Shown: piece after piece, positions 1 through 6,760 of the stretch
Layout of the letters: each line of letters begins with the position of its first letter
Position numbering within the stretch: the first letter of the stretch is position 1
NCBI GenBank assembly: GCA_937926515.1
Contig: CALAZZ010000248.1
Span: 1-8,408, forward strand
From: an uncultured Bacteroidales bacterium
Lineage (GTDB): Bacteria; Bacteroidota; Bacteroidia; Bacteroidales; F082
Reading direction: 5' to 3'
DNA length: 8,408 bases
The notes under the pieces: generated by a model
What the model was told of the DNA's origin: nothing
Databases searched by the model: none
Seen by the model: only the letters and a program-made list of their open reading frames with translations
Program-made: the position numbers and the translations under genes

Positions 1-639
1 GCAATTATCCGCTATGACCATTTTTTTAAACAAGCCCCATAATATTTGCCGCAACCCATCTACAGCAGCATTGTATTCAAATTTTCGTTTTTTAAAAAAT
101 TGGGGCAATAGGTTAGATGCACGTTCAATAGGCCCGGCAACCAATTGAGGGAAAAAACTAACAAAAGCTGCGAAGGCAATAAAGTCACTTGTAGGTTCAA
201 GCTTGCGCCTGTAAATATCTATCGTATAACTTAATGTTTGAAAAGTGTAGAAACTAATCCCAACTGGAAGAATGATGTTTAAGGTATTCGCATTTATATT
301 GGATCCGAAAAAGGAAAAGGCTGTTACGAAATTTTCCAGGAAGAAATTGTAATACTTAAAGAAACCCAGAAAACCAAGATTAACAATAATGCTTGTCCAC
401 AGCAAAAGTTTACGCAGGTTTTTGGTTTGCGATGAAGCTAAGCCAAGTCCAACAAAATAATCAACCAATGTGCTGATTAAGATGAGCGATAGAAAGCGCC
501 AGTCCCACCATCCGTAAAAAACATAGCTTGCTACAACAACCAATAGATTTTGCAAACCAAGGCTTTTGTTGGTTACAAACCAGTATAAAATAAATATTAC
601 TGGCAGGAAAATTGCAAAATCAAGTGAATTGAAAAGCAT
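1..639 (-). CDS. AlgI-like MBOAT O-acyltransferase, N-terminal part (3' end beyond window)
   Basis: The frame opens with ATG at 639 and stays open for exactly 213 codons to the window edge, so the C-terminal half is missing (AlgI-type proteins are usually about 450-500 residues). The protein starts MLFNSLDFAIFLPVIF and has several hydrophobic segments (about residues 8-22, 30-43, 49-66 and 78-100). Characteristic family stretches are visible: LPVGISFYTFQTLSYTIDIY at 125-144 and FPQLVAGPIERA at 163-174, followed by LWGLFKKMVIAD near 200-211. Family knowledge: these inner-membrane enzymes pass acetyl or other acyl groups to exported polysaccharides, usually with a periplasmic SGNH/AlgJ-type partner. 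The conserved catalytic histidine lies in the unseen part. It is the last gene visible in the minus-strand series, 67 bases after a glycosyltransferase stop, and is probably co-transcribed. The family call is firm; the acyl group and acceptor are unknown. Confidence 0.93.
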   Translation of the reverse strand, partial: MLFNSLDFAIFLPVIFILYWFVTNKSLGLQNLLVVVASYVFYGWWDWRFLSLILISTLVDYFVGLGLASSQTKNLRKLLLWTSIIVNLGFLGFFKYYNFFLENFVTAFSFFGSNINANTLNIILPVGISFYTFQTLSYTIDIYRRKLEPTSDFIAFAAFVSFFPQLVAGPIERASNLLPQFFKKRKFEYNAAVDGLRQILWGLFKKMVIADNC

Positions 640-706
640 TGTCTATTTCATTATGGGTATGTAGGCAACTAATTATAGGTGATCAAGACTATAGAATCTT
701 GTAATA

Positions 707-1582
707 CTAACTACGCCTCCTCTTTTTACCAAAAAAAGACAGCTTAAATAATTCGGTAAATCCTGTGAGTTTGTTCAACCATAAGATTGAAAAAAGGATC
801 AGGTTTGTAATTAATCCATCTCGCCTTTCTAACTTACGAATGCCACTAACCGGAGGTAAAAGTTGACGAAATAAGATTTTAGATTTTGTAAAAAAGCTTG
901 CATGCTTAAAACGTAATTGGTACAATCCGCCTGTGGTGCGACGTTTTTTCCTCATTAACTCCCTGAACGATTTTCGTGAGGGGTGATTGACTACAACATC
1001 ATCAAGATATTTTATTGAGCAGTCTTTCTGAAAAGCCCGCATACCCCATTCGTTATCACCACCGGAATACAAATCTTCTCTGAACAATCCAACTTTTTCA
1101 AATACATAGCGCCGGCTAAACATATTTGCTGTGATCCCAGAACCCAGATTTTGAACATAGCTTTCCTGGTTCATTGAAAACAGTTGCTGATATTTAAAGA
1201 TTAAATCTGAAGTGCCCTTAACTCTGAAGGTCTCAATTTTGCCTGCAATCCTGTCAAGTGCTGGTTCAACGGTAAAAACTTCTAATGCATTTCTAATCCA
1301 GTCAATATCAGGTATACAATCCGAATCCGTAAAAGCCAAAAGCTCACCATTTGCTATTTTTATTCCTGCATTTCTCGCAGCATAAGAACCCGGTTTGTCT
1401 TCGGTGATGATTTTCATATTGGCAGCCGGCAATTCGTAAGGGCAGGACTCCTCCTGGTCGTTATTTACAACAATCACCTCAAATTTATCAGCCGGATAGG
1501 TTTGCTTTGCCAGGGCTTCAAGGCATAGCTTAAGGCGGGGCCAGTCTTTGTAAGCGGGGATAATGACGGATATGTGTAACAT
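707..1582 (-). CDS. Family 2 glycosyltransferase
   Basis: A 291-residue GT-A glycosyltransferase of family GT2, predicted to move a sugar from a nucleotide donor to a growing polysaccharide repeat unit at the cytoplasmic face of the membrane. The N-terminus HISVIIPAYKDWPRLKLCL is the usual first beta strand and helix of the donor-binding fold. The metal/nucleotide-binding DSD is at 86-88 (context LLAFTDSDCIPDIDW), and an acceptor-side motif GGDNEWGMRA lies at 174-183, followed by HPSR at 200-203. A hydrophobic stretch at about 258-270 and a basic tail (KKRRRS) suggest peripheral membrane attachment. It is not close in sequence to the three DDYWTD-type glycosyltransferases upstream, so it probably came from a different source. 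It starts 22 bases after the preceding stop. Donor, acceptor and linkage cannot be told from the sequence. Confidence 0.92.
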   Translation of the reverse strand: MLHISVIIPAYKDWPRLKLCLEALAKQTYPADKFEVIVVNNDQEESCPYELPAANMKIITEDKPGSYAARNAGIKIANGELLAFTDSDCIPDIDWIRNALEVFTVEPALDRIAGKIETFRVKGTSDLIFKYQQLFSMNQESYVQNLGSGITANMFSRRYVFEKVGLFREDLYSGGDNEWGMRAFQKDCSIKYLDDVVVNHPSRKSFRELMRKKRRTTGGLYQLRFKHASFFTKSKILFRQLLPPVSGIRKLERRDGLITNLILFSILWLNKLTGFTELFKLSFFGKKRRRS

Positions 1583-1604
1583 CTAATAATTTTCAGAGGT
1601 AAAG

Positions 1605-2552
1605 TTACCTCTTTATGACAAATTTAATAATATCCTTAATATTCATATGTCTGATAAGGATGTATCGTTTAAAACCTATTCCATAGCGCAGAACGTAGAG
1701 GCATTCGCTTGATATCTTAATATTAATATGCTTACGATATTTGTAGTTTGTGTATTGATTGAATTTAATATATCCTTCAATTCTTTGTCTCTTCCAATCT
1801 GCAATTTTTGATTTTGAATGCTTAATACTGGAATACATCCCTCCACTCCATCTTCTGTATGTGCATGTAATTTCATCAATGAAATATACCTTACCTATAA
1901 TTGCCAGGTTTAAGATTAGATTAGTGTCTCCAGCCATTTGAGGTATTGCCATAAACTGATTGCCATTAATTTGATCTTGCTTATAAACAATTGATGCTGT
2001 TGGGTATATATAACCACCAATAAGAATGATGTCTTTTATATTTACATCACCCTGTTTTAAATTTGTAACGTATTTCCTGGATGTATTTTCAATTTCATTG
2101 AGAAAAGTTGCATTCGTAAAACAGCCGCTATAGTCCGAATTTGCCTCCAAAAACTCCACCTGCTTCTGCAGCTTCAGCGGATCAGTCCAGTAGTCATCGC
2201 CTTCGCAGAGGGCGATGTATTTACCACGGCGGGCCTCCTTAAACGGTCTTGTCAACCTTTTTTTTTCGGCTTTATCCTCTAACGAATAGGTGTTAATGTG
2301 TTGGTAAAAACATTTGAACAATTGAGGGTATTTATTTTCATATTCCCTTACTATTTCTGACGTACGATCCGTTGAAGCATCATCATGTATCAGAATTTCC
2401 ACCCTGAAAGTGGTTTTCTGCATTAGGAAGCCTTCGATGGCCTCGCGGATAAAATTTTCGTGATTGTATGTTCTGCAGGAGATACTGACCATTGGAATTG
2501 TGTTATCGTTCCATACTTGTGAGGTCAGGATTGTTGGATCTTTAACTAACAT
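1605..2552 (-). CDS. Family 2 glycosyltransferase, EGDDYWTD type, with AT-rich C-terminal half
   Basis: A 315-residue GT2 enzyme. The GT-A core begins at residue 21 (MVSISCRTYNHENFIREAIE); HDDASTD at 56-62 and EGDDYWTDP at 117-125 supply the nucleotide- and metal-binding acidic residues. AGDTNL at 207-212 and TYRRWSGGMYSS at 231-242 match the positions of the acceptor-side motifs of the family. The ATG at 2552 is preferred over the internal Met21, because the paralogues also carry about 20 residues before the core. The N-terminal half is close to the next gene upstream (residues 28-84 of that protein: about 42 of 57 identical by eye), but the C-terminal half is not. Base composition changes with it: 1621-1680 is about 22% GC against about 55% at 2161-2220. 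This suggests a mosaic gene. It lies 25 bases after the preceding gene, probably in the same operon. Confidence 0.92.
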   Translation of the reverse strand: MLVKDPTILTSQVWNDNTIPMVSISCRTYNHENFIREAIEGFLMQKTTFRVEILIHDDASTDRTSEIVREYENKYPQLFKCFYQHINTYSLEDKAEKKRLTRPFKEARRGKYIALCEGDDYWTDPLKLQKQVEFLEANSDYSGCFTNATFLNEIENTSRKYVTNLKQGDVNIKDIILIGGYIYPTASIVYKQDQINGNQFMAIPQMAGDTNLILNLAIIGKVYFIDEITCTYRRWSGGMYSSIKHSKSKIADWKRQRIEGYIKFNQYTNYKYRKHINIKISSECLYVLRYGIGFKRYILIRHMNIKDIIKFVIKR

Positions 2553-2577
2553 TCAGTTAACAGTTAAATTTATTTTA

Positions 2578-3576
2578 TCATTGATCGGATTTTCCAATTC
2601 TTAATTTTCTTTTAAACCATTTGATGGCTGGCTTGTAATGAAGGTAAAGTTCCATACCTTTATAATAAAATCGTGTTTCAGATGAATTAATGGTGAGTAT
2701 TCTTTTTCTATGATCTAGTTTTGGAAGTTGCTTATTAATGGCATCTCTTAAAGCAACCAGGCATATCTTTGTTCGCCTCATATCATTTTGATGCAAAAAG
2801 AGATGGAAAATATTTATTTTGGTATTAATTAATCCATATGTCCTATAGATTTTTTTTTTGGAAGTCCATACACCTCCATCGTGCCAACGGTGTACGGAAG
2901 GGTTGATGTTTGGAATAAATTTACAATCGCCATACATACCAAGAAATGCATTTAAATAATAATCCCCTTTATACCATGAAATATCTTTTTGTTCTTCTGT
3001 TTTGAATACATTCTTGAAAAATTTGGCAGCAGTGGCTATACCACTCGGTGTTGCAATTAATTCGTCAGCCTTAAAATCCTTACCATTTTCAAAAATCTTT
3101 TCTGTTTCATCAGGCATTTTTTCGATACGGCTATGATAACACATCACAAACTCTGGGTGTAATTCCATAAATTCGTATTGTTTCTGCAACTTCAGCGAAT
3201 CTGTCCAGTAATCATCACCTTCGCAGAGGGCGATGTATTTGCCGCGTGCGCGAGGATACTGATACACGGGGCCAGGCCTTATTCCTTTTGAGTATTGGTT
3301 TTCGGTCTGATAAACAGGAAGTATTAGGTCAGGGTATTTATTTTCATATTCCCTAACAATGTCTGCCGTCCCATCAGTAGATGCATCGTCATGTACAAGC
3401 ATTTCAACCTTAAAGGTAGTCTTTTGCATCAGAAATCCCTCCAGGGCATCTTGTATGTATTTGTGGTGATTGTAAGTATTACACACGATACTCACCAGAG
3501 GTTGAGTGTTGTTATTCCATTGATGAAATGATTGAGCAACAGGGTCGGAAAGAAAGGGATAACGCGTATTGTTCAT
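2578..3576 (-). CDS. Family 2 glycosyltransferase, EGDDYWTD type, mosaic of its neighbours
   Basis: A 332-residue GT2 enzyme, predicted to add one sugar to a surface-polysaccharide unit. The core starts PLVSIVCNTYNHHKYI at residues 27-42; HDDASTDGT is at 62-70 and EGDDYWTD at 119-126. Towards the C-terminus NGKDF (164-168), IATPSGIA (174-181), GDCKFIP (216-222) and HRWHDGG (229-235) are shared with the glycosyltransferase at 5420-6466. The first 140 residues instead resemble the neighbour at 1605-2552 much more (about 74% against 42% identity over a 57-residue block, counted by eye). The gene therefore looks chimeric, or its neighbour has lost the original C-terminal half. It starts 22 bases after the acyltransferase stop, and the start context is A/T-rich without a Shine-Dalgarno. 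Donor and linkage are unknown. Confidence 0.92.
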   Translation of the reverse strand: MNNTRYPFLSDPVAQSFHQWNNNTQPLVSIVCNTYNHHKYIQDALEGFLMQKTTFKVEMLVHDDASTDGTADIVREYENKYPDLILPVYQTENQYSKGIRPGPVYQYPRARGKYIALCEGDDYWTDSLKLQKQYEFMELHPEFVMCYHSRIEKMPDETEKIFENGKDFKADELIATPSGIATAAKFFKNVFKTEEQKDISWYKGDYYLNAFLGMYGDCKFIPNINPSVHRWHDGGVWTSKKKIYRTYGLINTKINIFHLFLHQNDMRRTKICLVALRDAINKQLPKLDHRKRILTINSSETRFYYKGMELYLHYKPAIKWFKRKLRIGKSDQ

Positions 3577-3598
3577 AAAGCAAGTGATTAAAGAAAAA

Positions 3599-4261
3599 CT
3601 ATATTTTCCACTTTGAGTTTTCTCTTACTACCCTACAGGGTGAACCATAGGCAATTACACCGCTTGGTATATCTTTGGTTACAACACTTCCAGAGCCGAT
3701 CAGACAGTTTTCACCTATGCTAATGTTGTCATTGATAACAGCTCCTGAACCAATGATGCAACCTCTGCCAATACTAACCTTACCTGATATAGTAGCCCCT
3801 GGGTTGATATCGGTGAAAGCGCCAATCTGGTTGTGATGACCCACCAGGACACCTCGTTTGATCCACGAGCCAAACCCAATTGAAGATTGTGAACTAACCA
3901 CAACACCCGGTTCCAGTATTGCACCTGAATCAACCATTGAGCTTGAAGCTACATAGGCCAATTTATGAATTGTTGTGATATATCTTTTTTCCAAAATTCC
4001 GGCATGAGATTTATAATATTGAAAAACACTCCATTTATTAAAAGGGCCGGCTACTCCAAAAACCACATCATCTGACGATGAAGGAAACAAACCAGGTTCA
4101 AAGATCTGATATTTGTAGTTAGCTAATGGCAGGTTTGGAATAATCAGTGATTCAATATTCCTATAAATATTAAATTTTTTAATTCCCTTGCTTTCGTGTA
4201 AGATATCCATTAAAACAGCCAGGGAATCAGCCGAACATCCTAAAATGGAGATTGTACTCAT
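3599..4261 (-). CDS. NeuD/PglD-like sugar acyltransferase (left-handed beta-helix)
   Basis: A 220-residue acyltransferase of the sialic-acid O-acetyltransferase NeuD / PglD type. These trimeric cytoplasmic enzymes transfer an acyl group from acyl-CoA to a sugar amine or hydroxyl. The N-terminal domain (1 to about 100) begins SISILGCSADSLAVLMDI, a degenerate version of the usual Rossmann-like GaGG start. From about residue 100 hexapeptide repeats form the beta-helix (GAILEPGVVV, GATISGKVSIG, GCIIGSGAVI, NCLIGSGSVVTKDIPSGV), ending in the typical YGSPCRVVR cap. H142 in VGHHNQIG aligns with the catalytic histidine of PglD/NeuD. The ATG overlaps the stop of the upstream BKACE gene in an ATGA (4261-4258), indicating translational coupling and possibly a shared substrate. 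An acetyl donor is the default; a less common acyl-CoA made by the BKACE enzyme is an attractive alternative. Confidence 0.9.
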   Translation of the reverse strand: MSTISILGCSADSLAVLMDILHESKGIKKFNIYRNIESLIIPNLPLANYKYQIFEPGLFPSSSDDVVFGVAGPFNKWSVFQYYKSHAGILEKRYITTIHKLAYVASSSMVDSGAILEPGVVVSSQSSIGFGSWIKRGVLVGHHNQIGAFTDINPGATISGKVSIGRGCIIGSGAVINDNISIGENCLIGSGSVVTKDIPSGVIAYGSPCRVVRENSKWKI

Positions 4262-5088
4262 TTTTTTCTGTTATAAAAACCCATTTTGCCAAATTCTCCT
4301 GGAGTCATAAGTTCAGCATCGTGCAATTCCATGATGCGGTGAATACGCCGTATTAATTCGGTATTGGTTGCATGACGGCTACGCTTTGCATCCCACCAAA
4401 TATTGTCTTCAATACCAACTCTTACACCATATCCCATTGCAATGGCAGCGGCATTTACCGGAAGTTGATCGCCTGCCAGGCCAGCCAGCCCGATATAATG
4501 GCTTTCGGGTATCATGCTGATGGCTGTTCCCATTTGTAGAAAATTGGCCTGGAACCCTGCAATATTACCGAAAAGCAGATTCCAGTAATATGGTCCTTCG
4601 ATGATTCCTTTATTGATCATATAGCGTCCATAATTGATCATACCCATATCGAAACATTCCAGCTCAGGCACCACCCCCCAGGCTTTCATCTTTTCGGCCA
4701 GCCCCACTATCATATCTGGTGCATTCATGGAGGCCTGCTTTACGAAATTAAGTGAAGAAAGTGTCAACGAACACATATCCGGCTTAAGTTCAATCACTTC
4801 CGAACGTTTTTCAAATTCAGGCCAATTGCGACCCGTACTGCTTCCGCAAATGATCAGGTCTGGACAATGTTTTCTGACCCCTTCAAAAATATCACGATAA
4901 ACTGAGCTTTTGTAGGTAGGTGTTTCATCGTCATTCCTGGCATGCAGGTGAACAATGGTGATACCCATTTCACATGCTTCGTGCGTTTGCTCTACAATTT
5001 CCTGCGGTGAAATCGGTACAAAGGGTGTGATTGCTTTTGTGGGCACCATGCCGGTGGGGCAAAAGTTGATGATTGTTTTCTTTTTCAT
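4258..5088 (-). CDS. BKACE (DUF849) beta-keto acid cleavage enzyme
   Basis: A 276-residue full-length member of the beta-keto acid cleavage enzyme family (Kce, 3-keto-5-aminohexanoate cleavage enzyme, is the founder). Family reaction: a 3-keto acid plus acetyl-CoA gives acetoacetate plus a new acyl-CoA, using zinc in a TIM barrel. The zinc ligands appear present: HLH at 47-49 (context GITIVHLHARND) and E227 in GVRVGIEDN. R223 and D228 keep the spacing of the catalytic Arg and Asp described for Kce, and CGSSTGR at 81-87 supplies the conserved Ser. Catalysis is therefore likely intact. Its setting is unusual: it lies among glycosyltransferases and overlaps the acyltransferase gene by four bases (ATGA). 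A role in making an acyl-CoA for polysaccharide decoration is my inference. The substrate is not predictable from the sequence. Confidence 0.93.
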   Translation of the reverse strand: MKKKTIINFCPTGMVPTKAITPFVPISPQEIVEQTHEACEMGITIVHLHARNDDETPTYKSSVYRDIFEGVRKHCPDLIICGSSTGRNWPEFEKRSEVIELKPDMCSLTLSSLNFVKQASMNAPDMIVGLAEKMKAWGVVPELECFDMGMINYGRYMINKGIIEGPYYWNLLFGNIAGFQANFLQMGTAISMIPESHYIGLAGLAGDQLPVNAAAIAMGYGVRVGIEDNIWWDAKRSRHATNTELIRRIHRIMELHDAELMTPGEFGKMGFYNRKK

Positions 5089-5109
5089 GATTGTTTGTTA
5101 TAGAATGAA

Positions 5110-5117
5110 CAAATTTA
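5110..5117 (-). promoter_or_regulatory. Possible Bacteroidota -7 promoter box upstream of the BKACE gene
   Basis: The minus strand reads TAAATTTG here, a perfect match to the Bacteroidota -7 consensus TAnnTTTG, ending 21 bases before the BKACE start codon. It falls just past the end of the dead glycosyltransferase, where a fresh promoter would be needed if transcription through that gene were weak. I see no convincing TTG (-33) element at the expected 17-23 base distance, and such a box can occur by chance in AT-rich DNA, so this is tentative. Confidence 0.2.
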
Positions 5118-5123
5118 TATAAT

Positions 5124-5419
5124 TCAAATAAGCGATTTTGTATTAGGTGTTTTCAGCTTGATGTAAAAAGGCAGAAAGATTTGGAAACTTTTTGTCAGCC
5201 CCTGGGACAATATCATCATTGCCTTAGGGTGAGGTGTAAGCATCTCCACGCAGTAATTGGTTTTCTGCATCATGAAACCTTTGATGGCATCGCGTATAAA
5301 GTTTTCGAGGTTGTAGGTGATGCAAGTAATGCTGACCACTGGTTTAATATCCGAAGGCCATCGCTGTTCAGTTATGCGCAGGGGTTCGGTTCAATACTGT
5401 ATTGTTTGAGAAGTGTCAT
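5124..5419 (-). pseudogene. Decayed N-terminal remnant of a family 2 glycosyltransferase
   Basis: The remnant begins with an ATG at 5419 immediately after the TAA of the upstream glycosyltransferase (TAAATG), as in a coupled gene. The first frame reads MTLLKQYSIEPNPC and stops at 5374. The next frame continues PLRITEQRWPSDIKPVVSIT, then YNLENFIRDAIKGFMMQKTN and CVEML, clearly the start of a GT2 core closest to the neighbour at 1605-2552. The shift fits loss of one C from the run read at 5384-5381. After CVEML the expected HDDASTDGT is gone; short stretches (KKFPNL, FLPFYIKLKT) reappear in two different frames, so further indels occurred. The reading ends at a TGA at 5124 after about 100 residues' worth of gene. 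The GDDYWTD motif and some 220 C-terminal residues are absent. It is not expected to make a working enzyme. Confidence 0.85.
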
Positions 5420-6466
5420 TTAGCTTGTTTTCCATAAATAGTTTGGTGTTTTGTCAGGATATTTGGTGTTTGATTTTAGTTTCCTAAACAAACTACGTAG
5501 TTTGTTAATGATTGGGGCATAAACGAACTCAAATTTAACCCCTTTGTAAGCGATGCGGAAACGAGCTGAGTCAAAGGTGAAAATATTTGTTTCTGCATCA
5601 ATTTGTTTTGATTTATTCTCCAATTGTGATTTCAGCGCTCTTAAAGCGATCATGGTGCGGTGCTCATCATTTTTGCTTCGAAAATATTGATACATCCGGA
5701 TCTTAATGTTGATGCCAACAAATAATTTCTCTTTCTTATCCCTGGAGGTGTGATCACCGCCATCATGAATCCTTCTGATCGATGGCTTGATTTGCGGCAG
5801 AAACTTGCATGACCCGAAAGTGCCTATTATTGCATTCATATCATAATCATTATAAAAATCAAGGATGTCGTCGTGAATGGGGTGTGTATAAATGTTCCTG
5901 ACCAATTTTGTGGCTACGGCTATACCAGGCGGCGTGGCAATAAGCTGATCAGCAGTGTAATCTTTTCCGTTTTGAGGTAGAACGTGATTTGAGATTTTGT
6001 TATTTTCCATCACTACATAGGAATGATAGCACATAAAGTATTCCGGATTTACTTCCATAAAATCTACCTGCTTCTGCAGTTTTTGCGGATCAGTCCAATA
6101 ATCGTCTCCATCAAGTGGTGCAATATACTTAGCCCGCGCTGCAAGTAATACCCTTAGCTTATTTGCTTTCATTCCAACGTTATAATCCGCCGTTATTACC
6201 TTAATCCTTTCCGGATACTTGCGGGCATAGGCGAACACCTTTTCACGGGTGCCATCCTTGCTGAAGTCTTCACCAATAAGTAATTCCCATTGGAAGCTTG
6301 TTTCCTGCATTAAAACGCCCTCAATACATGCTTCAATGAAGTTGATGTGCTGATGCGTTGCAATGCAAACAGAAACATGTGGTTCGGGTAAAGCCTTTAG
6401 AACATTGTTTGGCAATTCGTAGGAATCATTGATGCGTTTTTTAACTTCTTCCTTGGATGGTTGCAT
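5420..6466 (-). CDS. Family 2 glycosyltransferase, DGDDYWTDP type
   Basis: A 348-residue GT2 enzyme of the same subfamily as the genes at 2578 and 1605, but the most divergent in its N-terminal half. The core begins HVSVCIATHQHINFIEACIE at 30-49; GEDFSKDGT at 65-73 takes the place of HDDASTDGT; the metal/nucleotide motif DGDDYWTDP is at 119-127. NGKDY (166-170), IATPPGIA (176-183), GSCKFLP (218-224) and IHDGGDHTS (233-241) are shared with the 2578 gene. The enzyme lacks clear membrane spans and should act in the cytoplasm on lipid-linked intermediates. It follows a stretch of about 720 bases without an intact gene, so it either has its own promoter there or depends on read-through. I could not find a convincing promoter. 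Its TAA abuts the ATG of the decayed glycosyltransferase. Sugar specificity is unknown. Confidence 0.92.
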   Translation of the reverse strand: MQPSKEEVKKRINDSYELPNNVLKALPEPHVSVCIATHQHINFIEACIEGVLMQETSFQWELLIGEDFSKDGTREKVFAYARKYPERIKVITADYNVGMKANKLRVLLAARAKYIAPLDGDDYWTDPQKLQKQVDFMEVNPEYFMCYHSYVVMENNKISNHVLPQNGKDYTADQLIATPPGIAVATKLVRNIYTHPIHDDILDFYNDYDMNAIIGTFGSCKFLPQIKPSIRRIHDGGDHTSRDKKEKLFVGINIKIRMYQYFRSKNDEHRTMIALRALKSQLENKSKQIDAETNIFTFDSARFRIAYKGVKFEFVYAPIINKLRSLFRKLKSNTKYPDKTPNYLWKTS

Positions 6467-6529
6467 GATGGAGATATTTCATTTGGTTAAGTACAACTTT
6501 ATTAAAAAGATAGATTTACCCTTAGTACA

Positions 6530-6735
6530 ATTCAGTTAACTGTGGCTACCGGCGTTACCGGTGAACCTGCAGCGTCTATTAATCTGACGGGTGTGCAGCT
6601 CTGATAAAGCGCGAAAGGTTGAGTGCTTCTAACCATTGGCAAATCCGGCCAGGTAACAAAGCTCGTCAATTTGAATACCTAACCTGAATAAACACAGTTC
6701 GTGCATAGGTGGATTTGTGTGCCAACTTTCCGGTA
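6530..6735. other. GC-elevated intergenic block of unknown origin with protein-like frames
   Basis: This block between the glycosyltransferase start and the Rossmann pseudogene differs from its surroundings: 6541-6600 is about 57% GC, while the flanks are strongly AT-rich. On the minus strand, 6678-6532 is open and reads like real protein (for example FKLTSFVTWPDLPMVRSTQP, then FALYQSCTPVRLIDAAG, ending PVATVN and TGA). The same frame continues upstream past one TAG (6681-6679) as RKVGTQIHLCTNCVYSG. On the plus strand 6544-6603 also gives an even, protein-like frame (GVTGEPAASINLTGVQL then TGA). Short inverted repeats are present: a perfect palindrome CAGTTAACTG at 6533-6542 and ACCGG-CGTTA-CCGGT at 6548-6562. 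I do not recognise any family. It may be a relic of an inserted gene or a dispersed repeat; nothing else in this gap looks functional. Confidence 0.4.
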
Positions 6736-6760
6736 ATTGTTGTTCGGTAATTTGGATAAA

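Noticed and set aside
1676..1941. Short open frames on both strands inside the 1605 glycosyltransferase
   Set aside because: They overlap the conserved coding frame and arise from its AT-rich C-terminal part; no independent support.
2554..2567. Direct repeat CAGTTAA x2 before the 1605 gene, resembling the CAGTTAACTG palindrome at 6533-6542
   Set aside because: Too short and AT-rich to be meaningful; no matching pair of terminal repeats or target-site duplications links the two sites into a mobile element.
3715..3933. Second minus-strand frame inside the acyltransferase
   Set aside because: It runs out of frame through the hexapeptide repeats, whose repetitive codons keep a second frame open by chance.
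4634..4900. Plus-strand open frame of 88 codons opposite the BKACE gene
   Set aside because: It lies wholly antisense to a well-supported conserved enzyme and its translation resembles no protein; a shadow frame.
5181..5423. Plus-strand open frame of 80 codons opposite the decayed glycosyltransferase
   Set aside because: The minus strand shows clear glycosyltransferase homology across the same bases, so this frame is the complement of a pseudogene.
6467..6530. Promoter for the 5420-6466 glycosyltransferase
   Set aside because: The closest match (TATCTTTT on the minus strand) misses the final G of TAnnTTTG and has no correctly spaced TTG element.
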